From: Certhia americana | Lineage: Eukaryota > Chordata > Aves > Passeriformes > Certhiidae | NCBI GenBank assembly: GCA_018697195.1 | Contig: CM031866.1 | Span: forward strand, 8,714,854-8,778,853 | DNA: 64,000 nucleotides | Direction of reading: 5' to 3' | Shown here: one piece after another, positions 1 to 14,700 of the stretch | Position numbering within the stretch: the first letter of the stretch is position 1 | Layout of the letters: every line of letters begins with the position of its first letter | Made by a program: the position numbers and the translations under genes | The notes under the pieces: model-generated | Seen by the model: the letters and a program-made list of their open reading frames with translations, nothing else | Told to the model about the DNA's origin: nothing | The model's database searches: none

Positions 1-2633
1 TGCTGGATTGCAGGTAGGAATGGAAAAGAGACTGGGGGGCTCATCCTGCCTGCAGCAAAATAGTGCCCTTTTACTTCTCTCCTTCTTTTGAAATTTGAAA
101 ATTCTGGCTCCCACTTTCACAAAAAAAAAGTAAAAAAGAAAAATCTCCGTGTTTATTTGACCTTTTCTGTTGTGGTGGTCATCTGCCCAGAGGATGGAGG
201 AGTGGTGGGAGCACTCTCCTGGTCTCACAGAGCCAAGGGTGAGCCAGCTGCAGCAGTGGGGATGAGCTGGGTTACCTGGCAGGAACACCTGCAAGCCTCA
301 GTGTTCATTGTTCTCTGAAATCACAGCACCCTTTCTTTCTCCTAAACACAACCAATGTGATTGTTCCCTTGCCAGTGGGGTGTCACTGCTCTGAAATGAT
401 GGCCAGGTCTGTGGGGAGGTGAATGTACAGGCAGATGGGGTGAGGAAGGGCAGGAAGAGAGGGTGAATTAGCACGATGGACCCACAGCATCCGCCTCCTC
501 TGAACTCATAGAAACATGAGTTCTGATTTAATCTCCTAAGCTTCTACTTAGGTTTTCACTTCTCTGTAGGAATGCAGCATTTCTGAAGTGCCTGACTGAC
601 AGAGGAGGATTTAAAGGGAAAGGTGGAGACAGCTTCCAGGCAGTTTCACTAATAGCAGCTTATTATAAATTTAACAGATGAACTGTCAGTTTCTCGGAGG
701 TGTGTGCTCACCACAACCTTCCCTTGGATTTTCCACTGACCATAGAATAAAATTAACTTCTAAGGTGCTCAGCTAATGTAGTGCATTTCATTGCTCAATA
801 AGGTGTTCCTTGGTTTACAGTTTGCAGCCTTCATTATTCCTTTTATCACATCTCATTATATTGAACTGTGTTGTAAAAGATAACTTCAGGGTGTTTTTTT
901 ATATGTTTGTGTTTTCTCAATGATTATTGTAGGAGGTATGGAGGAATTCTATTCTTCTCAGGGTCACCCATCAGTGAGTGAAGCTTTTGTCTTTCAGTCA
1001 AACTGGTAATTTTATTTTTTTTTCCCCAGATGTATAAGGTGATAGGCACAGCAGGACTGAAATAATACTTTCTATGACTTGAAATTTCTGGGAATTTTAT
1101 AGTTTTTAAAATAAATTCTGTAACTTGAGAAGCTAGACATTTGTCACTGGTTCATCTGTCTGATGTAAGATTTTTTTTAAAACAGAAATATGCATATAGC
1201 ACTTTCTTTCAAGTTTCTGGAAAGCACCCTGATTTTTGGGGTTGGTGGTAGCTTTTTCTCCTTTGTTCTTTTGACTCTCTGTACCATGCAATCCTCGTGT
1301 TATTACAGGTAATATGTGAATTCCCATGCAAAGTTTTAGGGGTACCACTCACCTGGCTGTCCTCTGTCTTGATCCTTCTGGTAAAACTCTGGTGGGGGGT
1401 TTATTTGAAAGCGATGATGCAAGAAGAGGGAAATAAGTTGGGTAATTTTTAAGAAGGCAGATGAAAGTATCAGCACAGTGGTCCGAAGTCAGAGAGGGGA
1501 TTGGAGCAAGTAAGGATCTTCCTCTGGCAAATTTAATTCACACTTTTTGTTAAATGTAAATGATAGCTTAGGAAGAAACTGCTTGGAATACATAGTAAAT
1601 GATGTTGCCAGGATACTTCCTGATCATGTTAATTAAACTGTCCCACAGATTGGGCTTAATTACTGCATAATTTGCATTTTGGAAATGATGGTACGCATTA
1701 CTAAAGAAAGCTCTTGTTCTGCTAGCAGAAAGAACATTGTACATGAATTAATTTCCAGGGGAAGAAGTCGCTAGACTCATATAATGATGTATCTTGAAAA
1801 TAAAATTAATATTTTTGATAATGAGCTGACATATATCTCATTTATTTTAGCAAGATTACATTTTACATTTGTTCCGCTAAGTTCCTTAGAGACTTCATCC
1901 ACCGGCCTTCCTCTTGTTGGCTATTTCTTTAATTACAAGAACCACTGTTGCTTTCAAAGTTGCTGGTGATGAAGCAAATATTAGTTAACATGTGTAAAGA
2001 GGCAAAATATTTGTTCCAAGGCCCAAATTTGATACTGCTTATGCGTTGTTGGTGATGTGCTTCATCATCCTCCCAAGTTGAACTCACTGTTAAGCTATCA
2101 GCTTCTCCTAGTCTTGTTTTTTATTGTCTGATTTTGTTTTAAACTTCTGATATGTTCTGGCATCCTGCCTATGGAGGCCTGAGGACAAATGGAAAAATGC
2201 AGAAATATCTCTCTGCCCTTCAGGTCTGAGTTCAGGTGTTACTAGTGGATGCCCTGCTTGGAGGCCTCAAGCAGGCGCCTGTTGGGGCAGTGGTGTATGG
2301 CTTCTTAATACAAAAAAAGGGGATTTTGCATCTGCATTCCTGCCAGGGTAGTTTTGTGGCTCCTGACCCTGCTTTGAGTTCAGTTACGCCCTGCAATCAC
2401 GTTTAACTGCAGGGCTGTGATGGTACTTTGAAGAACAAAAGAAAGCATCAGAACTCATGCAAGAATTAACACAAGAAAAAACCAGTTTAGTTTTGGGGGA
2501 AAAAAAAATCTTCTGAACACAGCAATTTCCCAGTTTAGACTGCTAATTGCTTTGGATGATACCGTTGCTAGGATATGCATTTCCGATGTGACTTGTATGT
2601 TTTAATTCCTTTTTTTGCTCTGTCTGTGACCAG
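1..2633 (+). other. HOMER2 intron (5' side truncated by window)
   Basis: No exon of HOMER2 or other gene is recognisable here. The sequence is ordinary AT-rich intron with T-runs near 890-900 and 1011-1024. It ends at the CAG acceptor before 2634. Confidence 0.7.
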
Positions 2634-2765
2634 GTGATCATCAACAGCACCATCACGCCCAACATGACCTTCACAAAAACGTCACAGAAGTTCGGGCAGT
2701 GGGCAGACAGCAGAGCCAACACTGTCTTTGGGCTGGGCTTCCCCTCCGAGCAGCAGCTGACAAAG
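2634..2765 (+). CDS. HOMER2: HOMER2 exon: EVH1 domain, C-terminal half
   Basis: The exon has 132 bp (44 codons, phase 0 at both ends), from [10 protein letters not shown] to SEQQLTK. The acceptor is CAG at 2631-2633 and the donor is GTAACA. It encodes the later strands of the EVH1 fold, including [17 protein letters not shown] with the peptide-binding Phe and Gly. The preceding exon (expected to end in DGAK) is not in the window. Confidence 0.97.
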
Positions 2766-5700
2766 GTAACAGGGCTCACTGGATTGCTGCAAAGGCTCTT
2801 GCTTCTTGTTCACACAGAGTAGCACATCTCACACCTGTGTGTTTCTGCAGGTCCTCTTTAGTGCTGCAAGTCGCTCATCTCTGGAATTACCCACTGTCTG
2901 TGTGTGGCAGTGAGTGCTGCTGGTGGCAGGGCACGAATAGCCAGGCAGGGCTGATGTCAGGCTTGCTAGACAGCACATTCACAGTGTGTGCATTAGCAGC
3001 CTCGGATTAGCACCAAACCCCTCATCCTGAGTTTGGTACTAATGTAACACTTCCCTGGACTAGGGACTGGGTACATTAGCAGGTTTGTAAAGGCTAGAGC
3101 AGCCTCTTGTTCTGAATAACCATCACCTGAAAATACTCCTCTGTCATTGGAGTAGTGGTCTTGACAAGTGCTTATCAAGCAGCTGAGATGATTGTTTGTT
3201 CATGTGGTAAAAAGCCCTACTTATCCAACACATACTTGACTCCTGAAGCATTGGCTGCTTGGCACTGGGCTTCATAAGTGACCTCAGCAGGGTGTCCTTG
3301 GGCATGCCACAGCCTCTCATGTTGCTGTCCTCTCCTGTGCTTTAGTGAGAATAGGATCAGGATAAGAAGGTGTTTCTTGTGGTGTCTAAAGCAGCAAAGG
3401 CAGAGCACTGCACTAGAAGGACTTCCCTATCAAGCAAGTTGTTATAGGAATTTATTTTAGTAAGTTTGTCTTTAAAAGTTTTTGCAATTTCTAGAGAATT
3501 GCATTTTTGCAAGTGTTTCTTAAAGGGGAAAGTTTTTTACTTTTCATATGTTAAATTAATTTTGGACTTGGGATGCCCATAAAAGTGCCATGTCATTAAT
3601 CTGTTCTTCAGGAATGATAAAAGCATGATGTGCAAAGCTTGTTTAAAAATGAGTTGCTGGAGATGGTTATGTGTTATGAGGCTTACTCAGGTGTTCAGGA
3701 CTGCTCATTTCACCTAGAATATTCTTCATTCCTGGGGCAAAGAGGTGTTCATAGTAGCTAATAAGAGGTGTGGTAATAGGGGTGGATTAAAATGGACCTA
3801 GGGGAATAATTTGTTTTGAGTAACAGATAAACATGGTATAATGCAACCTTTGGACACAATGGGAGAATTAGCACCTCTGGATAGTAATTTTTAATCCTGG
3901 ATTACTGAAGTTACACCTCTGCAACATGACATGAGACCCCACAGTGCCTCAGTGGTAGGCTGGGGCTAAACTTGCACCATGTGCCATGCAGAGCAGGTGG
4001 TGCTGAGTCTGGCTCAGAAGAAGAGAGGTAAATAACATAATAAGGCACTGATTCACTGGAGTAAGGCAGGAGGTACTTTTGGAGGACCTTGGACTCTAAT
4101 CTGAGAAATTTTACAGTGTTCTGCAGACCTTATCAAACACATACTCAGAAGAAATGCATTGCTGGTATCAGCTCGTCAGTGTTCACGTGGCTAGTCTAGA
4201 GCCAGTCTGAATAACATGTTGTGTGGTACAGGGGCACCAGCCCCAGCTGTGTTTCTTTCCAGGTCATTTTGCACATTTGTGTGCACTGAATCTGATCTCC
4301 TGAAGAGCCCACTGCCCAAAATACAACCTTCTTACAAACTTGTATGAAAGGCTTTCCAAATCAGCAGAAAGACTTTTTCTGGTCAGAATATTGAGAGGGA
4401 GCTTAAGGGGAGCACTTCTGAAAATAGCTTGAGATGATCTTTTTAAAAAGAAAAAACCCCAAAACACTGACAGTTACCTAAATGAAAAATATAAGAAAAT
4501 GTGGTTTATTACCACCATGCAAAGCAATGGGACAAAGATACTCCTTTATTGTCTATGCTTCTCAGTTTAATTATTCAGCCATTAGTAAGAAAGATCAGAG
4601 TTGAGAGTGAGATTACAGCTATATAAGTGTATTGGGAATAGTAAAATCAAGTTTCATTTTATATTAATATCATTATACTCTTATAAAAGATATAAATTAA
4701 ATCTTGCCTATTTTACGGGAAATAATTGAAGTGCTTAGTCAGGAATTGGAAGGGCACACTAAAACTCCCCTAAACCAGAGATCAATAGCCCTGGCTTAAA
4801 ATAAATACAAATAAATAAAGCTGGAAAAGGTCTGTTGAAAGTAACGGAAAATAATGCGGCAGGAGAAGAGGTTAGCATGCCTAGAAATGCCTGCATTTTT
4901 AAGTATATTGCTTGGCCTAATAAAAGATGTTGCCTCATTCTAATGCTTTGCTTCTCTTGAGATGCTTAAAGCATTAATCCATACCTGTAGGGAAAAGCAG
5001 TTCAAATTAAACATGAGCCATTAATGAAAACTGCATTCCGTGACCCAGTAACCTAATTACCATTCACATTGATTGGGAGAATCCCAGGGCTTAAAGCTGA
5101 TGTCCTACTCAGGCTCCTTTTCCCCTTTTGCAGGATTTGCTGACCCCTCTTTTCCCCCTTCCCACCCTGTGCATCAGAAGGGTCTCCAGGCATTGTTGGA
5201 AGGTTGCTGCAGCCAAACTGAGCCTGAATCACAGGAAAGTGATTGTGTGTGTGGGTGTGAAAAGGCAGGGCTGGTGCTGCACAGGTAGTGCTGAGTTTTG
5301 CACACAAAGTGGTTAAGGAAGATTTCTGCTGTTGTTCAGGGTGCTTTGAGGCAGCCGTGCTATATATGAGGAGCTGCAGGTAGTCAAGGGCATAGGGACA
5401 AAGATTTAAACGGGTGAGAAACCCAGTAAAGCCAGACTTTGCACATCATAAAGCAGCTACCTCTGGCCCCTGGGAAGACTTGGACTTTATTTCTCTGCAC
5501 ATTATGTGTACCATGTGTGCCAGTCACTGCATTGCAGGGCAGCACGCTCAGGGCAGAGTCTGCCCCTGCCCCAGCACACAGCACAGCCCCTGGTCCAGCT
5601 GGCATCAGAGCTGGACACGCCCTGGCTGGGATAGAGCAAATTCCTGGGCACTTTCTGGGATAAATAGTCTTGTTGGGAGCCCATCTGCCCCGTGCTAAGG

Positions 5701-8700
5701 GCTCATCCCTGGAGAACCACGGGAGGAGCATGTGTGTGCTGTGGGTCACAGCACAGCCGTGCTCCCCCGGGGCCACCACATCACCCAGCCAGCTTTCTGC
5801 AAACCAAGAGGGAGATGAAATATTTATGAGCCTGCTTTGGGTGGGAGCAGCTGTTTCATCCGATACTGGCACAATTTGTCAGTAGGAGACATAAAATATA
5901 ATGCCAGACCAGAAGCTTAAAATTTATGCCTACAAAATCATGCTTTTTAATGTACAAAATGCTAAGGAGGCCTATTTTGAATACATGTATCTTTCTTCTG
6001 GTGGCAAACTGACTGTGGATTTGAACAGCCTTTAAATAATTTGTGCAATGCACAGTAGTATCCTTGAGTCCCCATTAAATTTCATTGGCCATGATTCCTA
6101 ATCAAGCAGTGCTCATGGCTGCAGCTGCCTGACCAAAAGGCTTTTCAAGTGTTAGTAGCAGCAAATCTTCTCCATATTGCAGCTTAGTCACACAGCTTCC
6201 TGGGGTGTGGGAAGACATGTCCTGTAGGACATGATGGACTATTGGGGTGGTATTCTGTTAGCATCTCTCCTACTCCAGTTTTTTTGTGGGTTTGTGGGGT
6301 TTTTTGTTTGTTTTTGTTTTTTTGTTTTTTTTTCTTTTTCTGATTTTGGGAACTTTGACAGAGGGCAAGCATGGAGCTAAAGAGAAGAAACATTATGAAT
6401 TCTTGTAGTTGGTTTTGGGTATTTAGATTTTCATTGCCCCTTACCTAGTTTTCATTTACTGAATGCACTTTTTCATTAGGAATTTGACACCCATTAAGCA
6501 CTCCCTTTTGTTGTAATGGTTTGACGGCTCAAAGTCAACTTAGACCTTGGAGGTGGAGCATGGTTTTGTGGTGCCAATTTTTTGTCAATTATTTGTGTTT
6601 GGGACGAAGCAGTTGGTTACTAGAGAGAAGTCAGCTCTGATTTCTCCTGGTGATTTGGCCCTGTGACTGTGTCACACTCTCAGACAGCCCTGGGTTCTGG
6701 GTGGCTGCAGAACCTCCTGCTCTGCTCCAGTGCAGTGGGTATTGCAGTGCTGCAGTGCTGCAGAGCTGGGGCTGGCACTGCCCCTCACAGAACAGCAACC
6801 ACTTTCTAAATGCAAATGTATTTAATTCATGTGTTGGTGAACTAGAGACATGACTGAAATCATTTGTGCAATGAGGTCATTATTGGGTTAGTATTGAAGA
6901 TTAGCATTGCTCAATCATATGCAATTTTTTATTATGGAAATGTGGACGAATGTCCTTTTCTTCCCAGCTCACGCAATTTTTCACAGCAGTCTCGTGTGTG
7001 CTTTACGAAGATAGCTGCAAAATAATATTTGATAGATCACTTCCAATTCTTTTTGTCTGTTCATATTTCGTATCGTCCATGAAGAACCCTCATAAATTTT
7101 TCATACATAAGATGAAGAGATTTATCGTAAAAGAGAAAGATTTATTATAAAAGACAGATTCAAAACAACCTTATACTATCAGCAAGAAACACAAATGTAG
7201 AACTTACTATTGATACAATATTTTAGAAATAATCAGCTGGTTATAGCTGCTCTGTCGCAGCAGGAGAGACGCTTTGTGTAAAGTTAGAGTTAAATCACTG
7301 AAGGCATAAATGCGATGTGGTTGTTCTTAACGATCTGTGGAGTGCTAGAGAGGTAATCAAGTCATTTGTGCGTGTAGAGACTGCAATGCCATCAGATGGC
7401 AACTGCTGCCATCCGAGGGCACGCGCTTTGCATGTGCAGTGTCCACTGTGGTGAAGGGAACAGCTGGATCCCAGAGCTCCATCCTCCTTCCCCAGTGTTG
7501 CCACACATCCCAGGCTGCACCCGCGATGCTCCTCACCTATTAGCATGTGCTCATCCCTGGGATTTAACCATGACGTGTGTGCGTTTGTTGGAAATTACCA
7601 TTTGCGTGTCTTACGCAAAACACACGTGCCTCCACATGTAAATACAAATTTCTTTTAGACCAAATGGAGAAGATTTGTTTAATCCATCTCTACAGTCCCA
7701 GCATTTTACTGAGAGAGCATGCTAAGTACCTGCTGTAAATCTAAAGTTAGAAGGCAAGATTACTAAGTGAATAATGTTTCTTTCTATTCTTCTACTGTAA
7801 AATCGGATGGTTTTTTTCATGCTTTTATTTATGTTTTTTTCATAAGTGTTCTGAATTATCCAAGGGTATAATGGCAATCCTTTTGTCACAATCTGTGCAA
7901 TAAATACATCTGTTTATATTTTTACTTTTAAAATGTCTTTCTAGTATTTCAAGTTTCTCAAAAGACAGGCAAATAAGACCAAGCAGTTTTAGCTGAAAGA
8001 TAAAGTTATCTATTCTTATAGTGGAGACATCATAATTTTAAAAGTAAATTATGTATTGTACCTTTTTTTGCACCTTTGTAATCCTCCTTTTAAAATTTTA
8101 AACACTGTTTAAAGTGTTTGAAGCCCTGCAGCCCTGACTGGCTGTGATAATACTTGTGTTTCAAAAATGCCAGGCTGGCTTTGGAGCAGATGTCCTACAG
8201 CAACTTGTAGAGGTTGGGATTGTTACTTTCCATCTTTATCTTTCGTTCCTCTCACCTCCCCCAGTTTGATATATCCCTCTTACAGGAAACATTCAAGCCT
8301 TTATCTGAAGTCTTCTGCCTTTACTTTTGAAAGTAATAAGAAAATTAGAGCAGAAAAGCTGAGTTTTCATATGACTCCATCATACATTGAGATCTACCTT
8401 CTCCTTTTTCCTATGTCTTGATAATCCCTTGCTTACCTGCTGCAGATGAACTTATTTGCATTCTTTAAATTGAATTCACTTGCTGTTAGGAATAGAAGAC
8501 ATTGATAGTATTTTTATCTAAACATATATCTTTAGTACTTTTGTCTTTAATACACTGTCAGCACCAGGTGAAACAGAGAAGGGGGAGGAAGCAGAATCAA
8601 ATCAATTCATCAGCCAAATGCCCCTTTTCCCCCATGGGCTTTTACTGTGGTTGGACAGAGTTACAGAGATGTCCCTCTTTTAGAAACACCCCCGTTTCTT

Positions 8701-11700
8701 CTGGAAGAACCATCCTGCCAAAAATTTTAAATTAATAAAATTAGTTGTTAACTTTTGGACATCTATACTATATGAAGGTAGCAATCCTAATGATTTAATA
8801 GATGATAAATCATGTTAATAAATATCTTTCATGCTTTTTCTAGTTTGCAGAGAAGTTCCAAGAAGTAAAAGAAGCTGCCAAACTTGCAAGAGACAGATCT
8901 CAAGAGAAAATTGAGACTTCAAGCAATCATTCACAGGTTTGTAATTTAGCTTTAATACCAGTACACATACAGGATAAATAATTTAAAGTTAAATTTTCAA
9001 ATGGACTGTGCCAGCTTCTGGCAGCCAGCTTAAAGTATATAAAACGGAGATTGCTGAAGGTAATTGTCAGGTGCTGGACATAAGCATTGTCAGAGGAATA
9101 TTTTTCATCCCTCCATGCCCTTTACTTTCATTTAAATCTAATTTTTTTTCAGCAGTCCCTGAGCTGTTCCAACTTTTTTAATAACAGGGAAAGCTATACA
9201 TCCTTTGATTTGTGCCGTTAAACATAGTTTGAGTCACTGGGAAGTAAGTCATTGTAGTGCTTCAGCAGACAGTAAATGAGATTCATTGGTATCCTTCCTT
9301 TTGTCATCTGTCCAACCCACTCTCTGTGGGCATTTGGCTTGCCTGACTTTGTGTCCAGTGTTCCCTTGCCAAGGGTGCCTGGTGGGCAGCTGTGGTGTGG
9401 GCAGTGCTTTAGGGGGTTGGAAGAAACCTGTGTTGTGTATCTGCACAGTCCACTCTCCTAGGCAGCACACCTTGGACCACCCAGTGCCTCCGTGTCCAGC
9501 GAGGGCTGGGTTTCCTAAACCCTGAAGAAATTGAGTGTTGTCCAGTCTTTCTCCATGGCTGGCTGTATTTTCGTGTGCATTGCTTTAGGTAAGAGTGAAC
9601 CCTGCTCAGCAGGTGTTCCTGACCTGGGCTGATGTTTGGAGGAAAGTTAGACAGATTTTGCTCAGAGAGGAATTCAGATAAATGATCAGAAAAAGCTGCT
9701 GAATGGTTTTAGTCTTGCAACCACCCCTGTTTGTGGGGCCAACAAATATCAGTCTGAGTGGCTGACTTTGGATACTCATTTTTTTAAAACTTTGGTCATG
9801 GTCTTTGTAGTTCACTTTGTTTGTTCTCTGTTGGTGGTCAGCACCAAGCAGTGTGTGAATAGTCTGTCTTTGGAGGAGCAGTATTATTTTTGTTTGTTTG
9901 TTTGTACTTTGTGTATTGTATTGTTTCATTATCTTAAAGAAACCAAACAACTTTTAGAAAACACAAGCCTTATCAGGGAAAAAAAAAATTAAAGTTTTGT
10001 ACACTGAAAACTTCCATTTGTGTATCACTGTAATTTTTTCATTCTTTTTAAACAGACCAGCTTTGCAGCCAAGATGAAAAGGGTATGTGTGTGTTACCAC
10101 TGTTCTGCCAGGAGAGCCGAGGTCTCAGCCAAGTGGTGTGGGATCAAGATTACAAAGAAATTGGTGTTGTGGTCTTGCAGGAGATGCAGGAGACACCCAG
10201 TGTTCGTTTGTGTGTTGTGCTGCAGGAGTCTGGACGTGAAACACCATCTTCCACTCGAGCTTCAAGTGTGAACGGCACAGACGACGAGAAGGCATCACAT
10301 GGTGGCCCTGCTGAGGCACATCTCAAATCTGAGAATGATAAATTAAAAATTGCTCTAGCCCAAAGGTGAAGTTCCTGTAGAACCTAAATTGCATTTGAAA
10401 AGTATGCTGTAATTATCTGATGGGTAATGATGTTAACAGAAATTATTCAGATTGTAATTTAAAATGGTGCCGCAGAATGGATGAATGAACAGATTTTAGC
10501 AAGTACTTCCTGGTATCCAGTTGAGAAATAGTTCCCATTTCATTTATTCCTGATGTATTTTGTGAAGAAATAAGCTCTCTTTTATTCTGCTGATACTAAC
10601 TAATATAACCATCTTCTTTCACAAAGTTTTAGAACTACAGAAATAACATTAAAGCCATAGGGGAGCAGTTGCTGCTGATAACATGTGAAGCCAATCTTTC
10701 TTCCTCCTTGAGTTTGCTACACTTACTTTGATGAAAATAGATATGGATATTTAAAATTATGAAAGGGAATGAACTCAACCATAAAAAGTTGAAGTGAGAA
10801 GTATAATTTCATCAGAGTGCTTGGAAGACATAGGGGATATTTCTAAATTGTGGACAGAGCCCCTTGAAATCATGTTGTTTTGCTATTTGCTTTAATAAAT
10901 AATTTGAAAATGCTAAGAGTAATTTGCAGCTGTAGTGAAAATACAGGCATTGCAATATGCAAAGTTACAACATTAAAATAGAATAATTCTCTGTTGAGAT
11001 CTTGCCTTGTCTGCCTCTTGCATGTGAATGTGTATCTGTGAATGGAAAGAAAATCTAACAAGATCAAGCTACTCTTTAAAAGGTATTTAAAAAACAAAGC
11101 ATCACTGTATTATGCTGCATTATCCAGTGAGCAATTTCAAGGTTGCATATATTATGTTTCAAGTGCAACATTTCTCTCCACTGACGTTTCAATAGCTTAA
11201 CCTGTTTCTAACAGAAATGTTAGCTCAGTCCTCTTGCTGAAGACACTTCCACAAGCAGGCAGCAAGTAGCACACAGGGAGTTTCAAAGCCTTCCTCCCTT
11301 TACCCTCTAGTCTTGTGCTCTGTGCTGCAGCTTGAAGCTTTGGGGAATGAGTAGTTTAATTCTGCAGCATTATGTAACACTTTTATAGTTAAGACTCAGC
11401 ATTAAAATAAATTCAAATATAGATCATGTCATGAAATCTTCCATTCGGAATTGCTGTGCCATCTGCAGATGTGCAGAGTGGCTGTGTTGCAAGGGCTGCC
11501 AGGTGCCCAGTCCCAGGTGCTGCAGCCACACAGCTCAGGAGGTGACAGGGACCACGCACTGCCAGGGTGAGACCCCTGCGTGCAAATGTGCAGCTGGACC
11601 CCACAGCCTGCTCTGACAGCAGGGCCTTTGTTCCAGACACTGCTGCTGGAACTGTAGTTCTCTTTATTTTGACAGAGACAGTCAAATTAATGCTTTTGTT

Positions 11701-14700
11701 CTCCGTAGGCATGTAATGGCTAAAGGCAATTACGCATAACTGAGTGCTCTTCCTCCTATTGCAACAAATTAACGGTGAACATGGAGTTTGCAGACAGGTA
11801 AAGAATAACAACTCACAGGAATACAAGGTGAAACCACCTCATGGTGTCCTGTTTTTCTTAGTTCATCCAATGTGAAGAAGTGGGAGACGGAGCTGCAGTC
11901 GCTGAGGGAGAGCAACGCGCGGCTGTCCACAGCCCTGCAGGAGTCTGCGGCCAGCATCGAGCACTGGAAGAAGCAGTTCTCAGCCTGCAAGGAGGAGAAT
12001 GACCAGCTGAGGGGCAAGGTAGCAGAACATACCCACAGGAGAGCTGCCCCCCCAGTGGGCTGCTCCCACCATGGCTCTCTCTTTGGGATCACTGCAGCTT
12101 TCTTGCTGTGTGTTAGGAGATGGAGTTGGTCCCGAAAGGGAGGTGGATGGAGGGTTCAGGCAGCTGCTTCCCTCTGCACACATCAGGCAGGGAGGGAGCA
12201 GAGGAGCTGCCCCATCACCTGAAGTTCCCTACTTCGGGATTTGGGAGACTTAGTGTCAGCAGGGCTTGCTAGCTGGAGTGAGAAACCAGAAAGGTTCTAA
12301 AAGTGGGGCTGCTATTGCATATCCCTTTCAAAGCTTACTTAAATACTGCCAGATACGGATGAGCAGAAGGTGAGGTTGAGGCCTGTTTTACCCATGGGAA
12401 CCCAGCCTGGGAACCACTCACAGGCAAATCCCAGCAGCATGCTGGGGTATGAGGATGTGAGTTATTTCCTCAACCCTATGGGCTGTGAGCTGGGTCCTTC
12501 AGCACTAACACCTGGCACATCTCATCCAGAAACTTGCCAACAGGCATCATCAGAAGCCTTTTCCCCTTCATTACTGAGCACATTTCTCAGTTGGTAAGAT
12601 GGAGGGTTAGCAATGGCTACAGCATAGAACAGCTCAGAGGTTTAAATCTATGAAGTTTTGGTTTCGAGCAGTCATTAGTACCATCTCTCAGATAATGTTG
12701 TGCTATCTTCAACAGCCCCTATGGGCACAGGGGATCCTGTGCACGGGGGATCCTGGTTTCCATGAGCACTGCTTTTGCAGGGATATTTTCACCCTATTCA
12801 TCCTAAATGTTTTTGGAAAAGCTGGATCCTCTTCCTGACACTTAGATGGATCACTGTGACATTTGAAGTAGAAATCAGGTTGTTTCAGTCTGGTGAAGAT
12901 ATTTTTTTTGTTTAGTGTTTGCTTTTGAAGAGGGAAGGAATTTCATGTCTTTTTATGTGTCAGTAGGCTGCAAGTAGTATTTCAGTGTTAGAGGTGGTTT
13001 GGGTGGTTTGTTGGCACTGAAAATCCTTGTGGAATGTTTTTTTCTGAGGCAAATACTCACTGTTTATTCACTTGTGTTTTATGTGCACTTGGTTGCACAG
13101 TGGTAATGCAGATATCAAACCAGAGCTTCATTAACTGATGTTACATATTAGTTGTTAATATTAGTTGTTACATGATTTGGGTTCCTATATCCAGTCTCTT
13201 GTGGATAAGAGAGAATTGAGAGACTGGAACAGTATGTTATAGGAAAATATCATAATTTGTAGGGTAATTACTTCCCTTTCTGTACTGTTGCAAGGAAAAA
13301 TTGTTCTCATCAACACATGCCACATCCCAGTAGCTGTACTAGAGAAGAAGAGATTATTAAAACACCACCTTGCTGCCTCTTCAAAGTCACTTTGCTGGTG
13401 ACCAGCCAGACTGTGCAGCAATGCTGCATAATGTGCTTTCTCTATACAGTGAGGTTTTCTGAGGTTTTCCCCCAAGTAGGTTCCTTGCTCAGTGCTCACA
13501 TTGCACCACTTCAGTGCCCTGGGAAGTTCCTTCTTTATTAATTGGGTCAGAATTTTTTGCATGTTGCTTTACCTTCAAATGAGGGAAGTTATAATCCCAA
13601 AGCAACACGAAGCTGAGAATTAAAGTACATTAATGAGCTGGTCCATCGGCCTCTGGGAAGTGCATCTCCTGGGAGCTGCGTCCAGAGCTGGAAGCAGAAG
13701 GTTTGGAGAGAGCAAAGCACGTCCCTGGGGGAGAGAACAAAGCAGCAGATGTTGCTCTGAACTGGTTCTCCCCACAAAGTTTTGATGTTGTGTCCCTCAT
13801 ACACCAGCTAGAATAATAAGCAACCCACAAGAGATTTCTTCTCCTTGTGTTAAGAAAACCCATTCCTTGTAGGCTTGTGTTGGCTTCATAGGAGTGAAGT
13901 GCAGATTTTATCCCCAGTTCCACTTATTTTAGCAGCTCAGTGTTTTTTGCATTCTTGAGTACTTATAAGAGAGACGGTAAGAGAATAAATACAGACCCAG
14001 GGTTTCCTAGTGGATGTGTAAATTGACGTTTTTGAAGGAAAGAAGTGATAATTTGGTTGAGGTGAATCAAATGCTATGATTTAGGAAACAGATCCCATGT
14101 CCATTTCAACAGCTGTGTTCTGCCCCAGATTTTCAGAATTTTAAAAAAATTTCACTTAATATCTGACATTTCCTAAAGATTGAAGAATTGGAAGAACAGT
14201 GCAATGAAATAAATAAAGAGAAGGAAAGAAATGCACAGTTGAGTAGACGTCTCCAGGAACTGGAAACAGAACTTCAAGACAAAGAGCTGGTGAGTGCCCT
14301 GAACACAGAAATGGCATTTTCATGTTTGAGTGGGACTATCTGTTTCTCTCCTTGGGTGTAGATTTATGGAGTGGCTCACCTACCACCAGAAGCAGCCTGA
14401 TGTCTTGGGATGTTGCCTGTTTCTAGGTTTCCCATGTACAATCCTTCGTTTGGTAGTGTTTCTCCATCCAAGTTTCGTGATGTGTTATGTGCTGTGACTG
14501 CACACTGTAACTTGGCAGGGGTTAGAAAAGGATGCTTTTATGTACACGACACATCTTGTCCTTGTAGACGAGCCAGTGGTGAAACTTGGTGCCCAGTGCC
14601 AAACAGATGTGTGCTGAGAACAGATTCATTCGACTCTCCCCATGCTGAAAATTCCCACAGACATCAGGATTGCCATCAAAAAGACATAATTTACAAAATA

